Source: CAWBRT01 sp963791145 (GTDB lineage: Bacteria; Acidobacteriota; Terriglobia; Terriglobales; Acidobacteriaceae). From it: 64,000 bases of DNA. The notes below the pieces were generated by a model. That model had not been told where the DNA came from and ran no database searches. It saw only the letters and a program-made list of their open reading frames with translations. A program made the translations under genes and the position numbers. Positions 17,482-25,101 of the stretch are shown piece after piece. Position 1 is the first letter of the stretch, and each line of letters begins with the position of its first letter. Location of the stretch: positions 62,001 to 126,000 of the forward strand of contig CAWBRT010000015.1 of NCBI GenBank assembly GCA_963791145.1, written 5' to 3'.

Positions 17482-18398
17482 CTGTGGGCGCGTGCGCGGC
17501 TGCCATGGTGTGGATGCAACACTTCCTGCGCTATTCCCAGGAATGCCACCACGGTCGGCGGCACGATGCCACCGCTGCGGTGCGCCACCAACAACTGGGT
17601 CTTAGGCGCCGGAGGGGCGATAGGACGGCAGACAACGCCCGTGCGCACCAGTCCCTTCAGGCTCTCCGGCATCAGCGTAAGCCCGAGTCCGGCGGCAACG
17701 AAGCTGGCAGCGGTCGAAGTCTTGATCGCTTCCTGGCTGATTTGCGGCTCGAAGCCGGCATTGCGGCAGAGACTGATCATGAAGTCTGCCCAACTGGGCC
17801 GTGGCGTCGATGGGTGAATGATCAGGGGTTCACCGGCCAGCAGATGGAGCGGGATGCTCCGGCGCTTCGTCAACCGATGCGTGTCCGGCAACAGGATTAC
17901 CGTCTTCTCCTGCCGGAGCGTACGTACGACCAGACCGTCGGTATTGACCGGGGTGCGCAAGAACCCAATGTCGATCTCTCCGTTTTTGAGCGCCGCCACC
18001 TGAATGGGCGTGGGCATCTCGCGGACCACTAGGCTGACGTTCGCATAACGGCTGCGGTAGGCGCGAATCAGTTCCGGAAGCAGGTCCCAGGCGGCGGATT
18101 CCGTGGAACCTATATTCAACCGCCCGATCTCGCCGGAGCCGACGCGGCGGCTGAGATTTTCCGCGCGCTCGATCTGCGCCAGCGCGCGCCGGCCTTCCTC
18201 GAGCAGCATCTGGCCGGCGTGAGTCAGCTCCACGCGCCGGTGGCTGCGCGTGAGCAGGGACACTCCGAGAGACGCCTCGAGCGCCTGGATCTGCTGGCTT
18301 AGTCCGGGTTGCGCTATGTTGAGGCGTTGGGCGGCGTGGCCGAAGTGCAATTCCTCCGCCAAGACCACGAAATACCGGAGATGACGCAGCTCGATCAT
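17469..18398 (-). CDS. LysR-family transcriptional regulator
   Basis: 309-residue LysR regulator. The N-terminal winged helix-turn-helix is MIELRHLRYFVVLAEELHFG, then AAQRLNIAQPGLSQQIQALE and RRVELTHAGQMLLEEGR. The effector domain follows, with IGSTESAAWDLLPELIRAYR, PTPIQVAALKNGEIDIGFLR and FVAAGLGLTLMPESLKGL. This profile is close to CbnR/BenM/CatM-type regulators of aromatic and organic-acid catabolism. I chose ATG 18398 (MIELRHL) over the ATG four codons upstream. A 48-bp two-part operator begins 21 bases before the start codon and recurs before the acyl-CoA/etf operons, so it probably regulates itself and those genes. Confidence 0.92.
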   Translation of the reverse strand: MIELRHLRYFVVLAEELHFGHAAQRLNIAQPGLSQQIQALEASLGVSLLTRSHRRVELTHAGQMLLEEGRRALAQIERAENLSRRVGSGEIGRLNIGSTESAAWDLLPELIRAYRSRYANVSLVVREMPTPIQVAALKNGEIDIGFLRTPVNTDGLVVRTLRQEKTVILLPDTHRLTKRRSIPLHLLAGEPLIIHPSTPRPSWADFMISLCRNAGFEPQISQEAIKTSTAASFVAAGLGLTLMPESLKGLVRTGVVCRPIAPPAPKTQLLVAHRSGGIVPPTVVAFLGIAQEVLHPHHGSRARAHRKTR

Positions 18399-18418
18399 GC
18401 GATTGCGCACATTGTAGT

Positions 18419-18466
18419 AAATAACCAGAACTTATCATAGAGCGCAAAATGTCTGTGCGACTTATC
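18419..18466 (-). promoter_or_regulatory. Two-part LysR operator at the lysR gene
   Basis: Minus strand: GATAAGTC - N15 - GCTCTATGATAAGTT - CT - GGTTATTT. The 3' half contains ATAA-N7-TTAT, a T-N11-A LysR box. The same two blocks, with the same 15-base gap, occur at 23078-23125. Confidence 0.7.
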
Positions 18467-18568
18467 AAGCGCGGAGCGGGGCGCAAGCGCCTATTGAGCT
18501 CGCATAAGTACAGTACGCCCAGACCCGCTACCGGCGAGCCTGGGGCGTGAGTATATCTGCTTCGTATG

Positions 18569-19943
18569 TTATTGGTTCGGGAGCAGCCCGGACAAGTTTG
18601 CCTGCTGCGGAAGCTTCCACACGCGTTGGATGATGCGCTCCACCTCTTCCGTGGAAGCGCCTTGGCGATAAGCCGCCAGCCGATGCGCCTTGTCCTCCAG
18701 TTCCGCGCGGCTCAGCGTATTGCCGGGATCTCCCTTGGGAACTTCGACGCGAGAGGTAAGGCGCTGGCCGTCGCGTGTCTCAACCTCCACGAGTCCGATC
18801 CATCGCTCTGGATAAGCCGCATCGATCTCCGGGTCGAACACCATCGCGACTTTCTTCTGGAAGGCGCGAAGTTGCGGGTCGGTCAGCGCCGCTTCGGTGA
18901 AATCGATAATGCTGGCGCGCTTGCGGACGGCGATGAGCGCCAGGACAAAGCCCATCGAAAATTTCGACTGATGTACGTTCTGCGCCGCCTCAGCCGGTCC
19001 CAGAACGTCGATGGCCGCCTGGTGCACGCGCGCCCGCACTTTGACGATCTGCTCCGGGTCAATCTTTTTCGTGATCTCCAGGAGCGCATCGGCGGCGGGA
19101 TGAGTGTGACGGCAGGAGGCATGGAACTTGAAAGAGGTTTCCAGCAGCGCCCAGCGCCGGCCCAGCCTGTCGGCAAGCTTGTCCGGAGCCGCATCGCGCG
19201 ACATTCCCGCGAGCATTCCCTGCGCCCCTTCCACGATGCGGGATGCGCCGGTGAAGCCATCGCGGGCAATGTACGCCGCCAAGAGGCCGTCAGTCGCGGC
19301 CTTGGCCGTGTGCAACTGCTTGGAGTCGGCGGCGTCGCGGAGGAATTCCCAAAGCCCGGCGGCCTGTGTGCCGGCCGAACCGAGAGCATGCAGAATCTTG
19401 GCGGTATCGAGTTTCAGGAGCTTGGCGACTGCAGCCGCGGCGCCCAAGGTTCCCGCAGTCCCGGTCGTATGAAAGACCTTGTAGTGCGAGCGGCCCAACG
19501 CCTCGCCCATGCGAATCGCTGGTCTCGTAACCGGCGACGACGGCAGTGATGAACGCCTCTCCGCTTGTCCCCAGCTTTTGTGCGACTGCCAGCGCAGGCG
19601 GAAAGACCACGGTGCCCGGATGGTAGACCGCGCCGTTATGCACATCGTCCTGCTCAACAACGTGCGAGGCGGCCGCATTCACCAGTGCCGCGAAGAAAGG
19701 GGAACTATGCCGGCGGCAGGGGAGCAGTTCGCTGGGGCCTGTCGCCGGACCCATCTCTTCCGCGAAGCGGGTGAGCACGGAAACCGTCCGATGATCCTTT
19801 CCCGCAAGCGCGCAGACAATCCAGTCGAGAAACAGGTCTTCCGTCCGCCGTACAACAGCGGCAGGAAGATCGGAATACGAAAGATCATGGACGAACGAGG
19901 CGAGCGCCGCGGTGCTGGCGCTGCGCGCGACATCGGTCTTCAT
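18569..19943 (-). CDS. MmgE/PrpD-family protein, cytoplasmic, one apparent frameshift
   Basis: Member of the family that includes 2-methylcitrate dehydratase and cis-aconitate decarboxylase; about 457 residues after repair. The N-terminal frame reads FLDWIVCALAGKDHRTVSVL, ASHVVEQDDVHNGAVYHPGTVVFPPALAVAQ and AFITAVVAGYE. The downstream frame resumes with AIRMGEALGRSHYKVFHTTGTAGTLGAAAAVAKLL and includes FKFHASCRHTHPAADALLEI. The break is at about 19520 and is mended by removing one base. HD and HTTGTAG are the family blocks. There is no export signal. Its ATG overlaps the stop of the MaoC gene (ATGA), so the two are translationally coupled. Substrate not determinable. Confidence 0.85.
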
Positions 19944-20446
19944 TTCGCACCTCGCGGCGTCAGGCGGGCGATTTTGGGGCCCAGGCCGCGTTTATATACC
20001 AGAATCGTGCGCAGGAATTCAATCACCACCGTTCCTTCGTGATTGAAGCCGGTGGTCTTCACCTTCACGATACCCACGTTGGGCCGCGACTTCGATTCGC
20101 GTTTCTCGAGGACCTCCGTCTGCGAATAGATGGTGTCGCCCTCGAATACCGGATTGGGCAACTTTACATCTTCCCATCCGAGGTTGGCGAAGACGTTCTG
20201 CGAAATGTCGGTAACGCTCTGCCCGGTCACCAGGGCCAGCGTGAAGGTGGAATCCACCAGCGGCTTGCCGAACTCCGTCTGCGCCGAGTAGTGACAATCG
20301 AAATGGATGGGAGCCGTGTTCTGGGTCAGCAGGGTAAACCAGATGTTATCGGTCGCAAGCACGGTCCGACCCAGCGGATGCTCGTAGACGTCGCCCACCT
20401 CAAAGTCCTCGAAGAATCTGCCCTTCCACCCCTGTTTGATAGCCAT
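19940..20446 (-). CDS. MaoC-family hydratase
   Basis: 168-residue hot-dog-fold enoyl-CoA hydratase of the MaoC type. The catalytic block is NTAPIHFDCHYSAQTEFGKPLVDSTFTLALVTGQSV, with the conserved Asn/His/Asp arrangement, after the family start GRFFEDFEVGDVYEHPLGRTV. Relatives act on branched unsaturated dicarboxylyl-CoA esters such as mesaconyl-CoA or itaconyl-CoA. It lies between the CaiB CoA-transferase (66 bases upstream) and the MmgE/PrpD gene (four-base overlap), so hydration of a CoA ester made by its neighbours is the likely role. Confidence 0.88.
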   Translation of the reverse strand: MAIKQGWKGRFFEDFEVGDVYEHPLGRTVLATDNIWFTLLTQNTAPIHFDCHYSAQTEFGKPLVDSTFTLALVTGQSVTDISQNVFANLGWEDVKLPNPVFEGDTIYSQTEVLEKRESKSRPNVGIVKVKTTGFNHEGTVVIEFLRTILVYKRGLGPKIARLTPRGAK

Positions 20447-20512
20447 TCGATTTCTCCTGATGCGTGATGATCAGAACTTCTTCCTGGGCCGGTTAGAGAA
20501 TAAGGACGAACT

Positions 20513-21691
20513 TCAGATCGCCTCGTCAGCCCGGAGCCGTTGAATCTGCTCCGGCGAATATTGCAGCTCGCGCAGAACCATTTCCGTGTGCTCGCCAAGC
20601 GCTGGCACCGGCCCCAGGCGCGCTTCGAAACCTTCGGTGATGATGGGCGGCAGAAGCGCCGGCAGGCGCCCGACAGGCGAGTCAATCTCTCGCCAGCGGT
20701 TGCGAGCTTTATGCTGTGGGTGGTCCCAGAACTCCCGCACGGAATTCATGCGCGCGTTGGCGATCCCGGCGCGATCCAACCGCTCCACCGCCTGTTCGAT
20801 AGTAAGCCCTTTGAACACCTCCCAGATGGCCGCCCGGAGCGCCTCGCGATTCTCGGAGCGCTGAGAGTTCGTGTGGAAGCGGGGATCGCGAGCCATCTCC
20901 GGTTGCTCCAGGACGACCGAGCAGAATTTCTCCCATTCCCGCTCGTTCTGGATGCCGAGGTTTACCTGCTTGCCGTCGCCGGTCGAATAGGGCCCATAAG
21001 GCTGGATCGAGGCATGACTCGCCCCGGCTCTGGGCGGCGGCGAACCGCCGTAGGCCGAATAATAGCCGGGGTACGACATCCACTCGCCGAGCGAATCGAA
21101 GAGCGAGACATCAACGACGGTGCCGCACCCCGTCTTATCGCGCGTTCGCAGAGCCAAAAGAATGCCGCTGAAGGCATACATTCCGGCAGAGATGTCGGAG
21201 ACCGAGATGCCAACCTTCGACGGCGTTTCCGGGGTGCCGGTGATCGACACCAGGCCGGTCTCGCATTGGATCAGCAGGTCGTAGGCCTTCTTGTCGCGAT
21301 AGGGGCCGCTGGTGCCATAGCCGCTTATGTTGCAGACGATCAGCCGCGGATAGCGGGCAAGCAACTCACTCGCCGGCAAACCCAGCCTGTCACTGGCGCC
21401 CGGAGCGAGATTCTGAATCAATACGTCGCTCGCTTCCAGCAGCTTCTCGAGAACCTGCTTGGCACAGGAGCTCTTGAGATTGAGCGTTACGCTTTGCTTG
21501 GAGCGGTTCAGCCAGATGAACCAGCTCGCCATGCCTTTCACCTTCTCGTCGTAGCCGCGGGCGAAGTCGCCGCATCCGGGGCGCTCGATCTTGATGACGC
21601 GAGCCCCGTAGTCGGCCAGTTGTCGCGAGGCGAAAGGCGCGGCCACGGCCTGCTCGATCGAGACCACCTTGATTCCTTCCAGGGGCAACAT
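20513..21691 (-). CDS. CaiB/BaiF (class III) CoA-transferase
   Basis: 392-residue family III CoA-transferase, moving CoA between carboxylic acids. It starts MLPLEGIKVVSIEQAVAAPFASRQLADYGARVIKIER. It has the active-site region GYGTSGPYRDKKAYDLLIQCETGLVSITG with the Asp that forms the acyl-anhydride, and the C-terminal FLTIEQAVERLDRAGIANARMNSV-type block. ATG 21691 overlaps the stop of the acyl-CoA dehydrogenase gene by one base (TAATG). The frame happens to be open into that upstream gene only because the latter is frameshifted, so an apparent 784-residue fusion is not real. Confidence 0.9.
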   Translation of the reverse strand: MLPLEGIKVVSIEQAVAAPFASRQLADYGARVIKIERPGCGDFARGYDEKVKGMASWFIWLNRSKQSVTLNLKSSCAKQVLEKLLEASDVLIQNLAPGASDRLGLPASELLARYPRLIVCNISGYGTSGPYRDKKAYDLLIQCETGLVSITGTPETPSKVGISVSDISAGMYAFSGILLALRTRDKTGCGTVVDVSLFDSLGEWMSYPGYYSAYGGSPPPRAGASHASIQPYGPYSTGDGKQVNLGIQNEREWEKFCSVVLEQPEMARDPRFHTNSQRSENREALRAAIWEVFKGLTIEQAVERLDRAGIANARMNSVREFWDHPQHKARNRWREIDSPVGRLPALLPPIITEGFEARLGPVPALGEHTEMVLRELQYSPEQIQRLRADEAI

Positions 21692-22867
21692 TAATAAGAC
21701 CTCGGCAATCCGAGCACGTGTTCGGCAATGTAGGAGAGAATGAGATTGGTCGAAAGCGGCGCGACCAGGTACAAGCGTGTCTCCCGGAATTTGCGCTCGA
21801 TGTCGTATTCCTCGGTGAATCCGTAGCCGCCATGCGTCTGCAGGGCGACATTGGCAGCCTCCCAGGAAGCCTCCGCGGCCAGGTGCTTGGCCATGTTCGC
21901 CTCCGGGCCGCATGGCTGGCTGTCGTCGAACTTCTGCGCCGCGTCCATGCGCATCAAATCCGCCGCGCGCACGTGCATGTAGGCCTGAGCCAAAGGGAAT
22001 GATATGCCCTGGTTCTGGCCGATGGGACGATCGAAGACGACGCGATCCTTGGCATAGCCCACCGCGCGGTCGATGAACCAGTAGCCGTCGCCGATACACT
22101 CGGCGGCAATCAGGATGCGCTCGGCGTTCATGCCGTCCAGGATGTAACGGAAGCCTTTGCCCTCTTCTCCGATCAGGTTTTCGGCCGGACACCTCGACGT
22201 CCTGGAAGAACAGCTCATTGGTCTCGCGATTCATCATCGTGCGAATGGGAGTCACGGTGAGCCCATTCCCAATTGCCTGATGCAAGTCCACCAGGAATAC
22301 GGAAAGTCCCTCGGATCTCTTCTTGACCTGGTCGAGTGGAGTGGTGCGGGCGAGCAGAACCATCAGGTCGGAGTGCTGCACACGGGAGATAAATACCTTC
22401 TGCCCGTTGATGATGTATTTGTCTCCCTTGCGCACGGCCCTGGTCTTCAGGCGGGTAGTATCGGAGCCGGCATCGGGTTCGGTGACTCCGAAGGCCTGCA
22501 GTCGCAGCTCGCCGCTAGCGATCTTCGGCAAATAGCGGCGCTTCTGCTCGTCGGAGCCGTGGCGGAGCACCGTCCCCATGGTGTACATCTGCGCATGCGC
22601 TGCCCCGGAGTTGCCGCCGGAACGATTGACCTCCTCCAGAATGATGGAGGCTTCCACCACGCCAAGACCGGCGCCGTCATACTCTTCCGGAATCAGAGCG
22701 GCCAGATATCCCGCATCGGTCAGCGCGCGGACGAATTCCTCCGGGTAAGCCCGCTCGCGGTCCACCTTGCGCCAGTATTCGTCGGGATACTTGGCGCACA
22801 GCTCGCGAACGCGAGTGCGCAAGGCGGTCCTTACAGGCGATTCAGTCTGTGCGGTGGCTGCAACCAT
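21691..22867 (-). CDS. Acyl-CoA dehydrogenase, one apparent frameshift
   Basis: FAD enzyme that oxidises an acyl-CoA to the enoyl-CoA and passes electrons to ETF; about 391 residues. N-terminal part: GYLAALIPEEYDGAGLGVVEASIILEEVNRSGG, FGVTEPDAGSDTTRLKTRA and GQKVFISRVQHSD. C-terminal part in the second frame: ENLIGEEGKGFRYILDGMNAERI, AKDRVVFDRPIGQNQGI and GGYGFTEEYDIERKFRETRLYLV, where the Glu of the C-terminal helix is the usual catalytic-base region. The join is at about 22185 (EVP-AENLIG); an extra T explains it. It is first in the acd-caiB-maoC-prpD operon, divergent from etfB. Confidence 0.88.
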
Positions 22868-23077
22868 CGGGATTCCTCCGGCGGTGATATATGTCGGCGG
22901 CCCGCCCGGGCGCGAGTAGCCACCGAAAGAATTATTGATAATGATGTCCTGGGATCCGGAAATTACCGCAGCACAAACGGCGGAGAAAAAGGGAGTTCCC
23001 GTTTACCCCGGTAGAATGCCCTGCTTCATCGGTATCGTTACTTCACAATGCGATGCACACTATGCCCGCACCGCGGC

Positions 23078-23125
23078 GATAAGTCCAATAGAAGTTTCAG
23101 GCTCTATGATAAGTTGCGGTTATTT
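23078..23125 (+). promoter_or_regulatory. Two-part LysR operator in the acd/etfB divergent region
   Basis: GATAAGTC - N15 - GCTCTATGATAAGTT - GC - GGTTATTT. It matches the operator at the lysR gene in every block and in the 15- and 2-base gaps. It lies about 145 bases before etfB and 210 bases before the acyl-CoA dehydrogenase, so it can serve both directions. Confidence 0.7.
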
Positions 23126-23268
23126 CCTGAATTGCTGCTGACCTGGCAGATAGGCGAAGCCGACCGGGGCCGGGCACGCGGAAATCATCTCACGATAGGC
23201 AAGGGTTATCAAAGGCTGCCCCAAGAACTATTTGATTTATCATTCCCGGCGAGGCGATAGTACACGGT

Positions 23269-24075
23269 ATGAAGATCCTGGTTTGTATCAAGCAGATCCT
23301 CGACCCGGAAGTGCCGGCGCGCGACTTCCGCGTGGATAGCGCCAAGCGCGAAGCCGAGCGCGGCTCGGCCAATCTGGTCACCAACATCTTCTGCGAGAAC
23401 GCGCTGGAAACGGCGCTGCAGCTGCGCGAGCGCACCGCCGGTTCGAAGATCACCGTGTTGTCCTACGGTCCGGCGTCGGAGGAGGAGTCGTTGCGCAAGG
23501 CGTTGGCGATGAAGGCCGATGCGGCGGCACTGGTCGTCAACGACGGCAACCCGAATCCCGACCCGCTGACTGTGGCGCGCGTGCTGGCCGCCGCGGCGCG
23601 GAAACTCGGCGGCTTCGATCTGCTCATGCTGGGGCGCGAAGCGGGCGACTGGGGCGCGGGGCAAACCGGTGCGTTGCTGGCCGAAGAACTCGGCTTGCCA
23701 TGCGTATCGTTTGCCGATCGCCTGGAGAGCCTTGACGGCAAGCTGCGCATACGCCGCCAGACAGACTGGGGATGGGAGCTGCTGGAGGTCGAGCCGCCGG
23801 TGGTGGTCACGGTTACCAATGATGAGCACAATGTGCCGCGAATTCCGAAAGTGCGCGACACCATGGCATCGTACCGCCAGCCTCTAACCAAGTGGACGGT
23901 GGACGATCTGGGAATCGATGCGGCCGAGGCGCGCGCCGGAAACGGCTACTACGAGGTCGCGGAGCTTTTCATTCCACAGAAAGATACGAAGTGCGAATTT
24001 GTCGACGGCGAGACGGCGGAAGAGAAGATCGAAGCCTTCGCCAAGCGGCTGACGGCAGTGACTGGCGCGCTGTAA
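23269..24075 (+). CDS. etfB: Electron transfer flavoprotein, beta subunit
   Basis: 268-residue ETF beta subunit, partner of EtfA; collects electrons from acyl-CoA dehydrogenases. It begins MKILVCIKQILDPEVPARDFRVD, has the AMP/FAD-binding block LAMKADAAALVVND and LLMLGREAGDWGAGQTGALLAEELG, and ends in a short C-terminal tail. VTVTNDEHNVPRIPKVRDTMASY is the subunit signature region. It is first in the etfBA-quinone-oxidoreductase operon. Confidence 0.95.
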   Translation: MKILVCIKQILDPEVPARDFRVDSAKREAERGSANLVTNIFCENALETALQLRERTAGSKITVLSYGPASEEESLRKALAMKADAAALVVNDGNPNPDPLTVARVLAAAARKLGGFDLLMLGREAGDWGAGQTGALLAEELGLPCVSFADRLESLDGKLRIRRQTDWGWELLEVEPPVVVTVTNDEHNVPRIPKVRDTMASYRQPLTKWTVDDLGIDAAEARAGNGYYEVAELFIPQKDTKCEFVDGETAEEKIEAFAKRLTAVTGAL

Positions 24076-24129
24076 TGAAGTCGAGCCTGTTTACCCATGA
24101 CTAATTTCGGGCGTGCGTAGGGACTATCT

Positions 24130-25101
24130 ATGAAGGACATCGTAATCGTTCTCTTTGCTTCGGCGGGATTTGACAAGTCCGCGCAAGGATTGGCCGGGGC
24201 AGGCCGGATGCTCGCCGGCGAATGCGGAGCGAAGCTGTGCGCCGTCGTTCTGGGCGCAGGCGCGAATACGCTGGCATCGGAGGTGGCGGCATTTGCCGAC
24301 CGGGTGATTGTCGGCGAGCAGCCGGAGCTGGCTGATTATCAGCCGGAGATATACTTGAACGCTTTGACCGCGCTTGGCCGCGAACTTTCGCCGCGGGCTG
24401 TTCTGTTCTCAAACGATACTTACAGCCAGGAACTCGCGCCACGACTCGGCTACAGGCTGGGCGGCAGCGCGGTTGGCGACGGCATCGCGGTGAGCTGGCA
24501 AGGTAAAGCGTTGCGGGTTACGCGCCAGGTTTATGGCGGCAAGGCGCATGCCCAAATCCAGTTGAAGCGCTCGCCGGCAGTGGTATGGCTGCGCAGCCGC
24601 TCGTTTGCGGCAGCGGAGTCGCAGGCTGCTCCGGGAGAGATTACGCGCGCCGCGCTGGAGATCAAGGCGGAGCCGCGCAGCCGGATTGTCGAGCGCAATC
24701 GCGAGGATTCCGGGCAGGTGCGGCTGGAAGACGCTCGCGTCATTGTCGCGGGCGGACGCGGGATCGGCGCGGCAGAACCATTCACGACCGAGTTGCGCCC
24801 GCTGGCCGAGTTGCTGGGAGCGCAGATGGCAGCCTCGCGCGCCGCCTGCGACGCAGGATGGGTTCCGGCAACGTGGCAGGTTGGGCAGACCGGCAAGAAG
24901 GTGGCTCCGGAGCTGTACCTGGCGATCGGCATCAATGGCGCGAGCCAGCACCTGGCCGGCATTTCGGAAGCCAAAAATGTCGCGGCCATTAATACCGATC
25001 CGGAGGCGCCGATTTTCAAGCACTGCCAGTTCGGCATCGTCGGCGACTATCGCAAGATTGTGCCGTTGTTGCGTGAGAGGATCGTCGCTCTGTGCAAATG
25101 A
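24130..25101 (+). CDS. etfA: Electron transfer flavoprotein, alpha subunit
   Basis: 323-residue ETF alpha subunit carrying FAD. The C-terminal FAD domain is visible as VIVAGGRGIGAAEPF, GAQMAASRAACDAGWVPATWQVGQTGKKVAPELYLAIGINGASQHLAG and KNVAAINTDPEAPIFKHCQFGIVGDY. The N-terminal half is less conserved. The stop codon overlaps the next gene by four bases (ATGA), so EtfA and the membrane oxidoreductase are coupled. Confidence 0.95.
   Translation: MKDIVIVLFASAGFDKSAQGLAGAGRMLAGECGAKLCAVVLGAGANTLASEVAAFADRVIVGEQPELADYQPEIYLNALTALGRELSPRAVLFSNDTYSQELAPRLGYRLGGSAVGDGIAVSWQGKALRVTRQVYGGKAHAQIQLKRSPAVVWLRSRSFAAAESQAAPGEITRAALEIKAEPRSRIVERNREDSGQVRLEDARVIVAGGRGIGAAEPFTTELRPLAELLGAQMAASRAACDAGWVPATWQVGQTGKKVAPELYLAIGINGASQHLAGISEAKNVAAINTDPEAPIFKHCQFGIVGDYRKIVPLLRERIVALCK

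Noticed and set aside
20513..22867. A 784-residue acyl-CoA dehydrogenase/CoA-transferase fusion
   Set aside because: The frame is continuous only because the dehydrogenase is frameshifted near 22185 into the frame of the next gene; the real dehydrogenase end and the CoA-transferase ATG overlap as TAATG at 21691.
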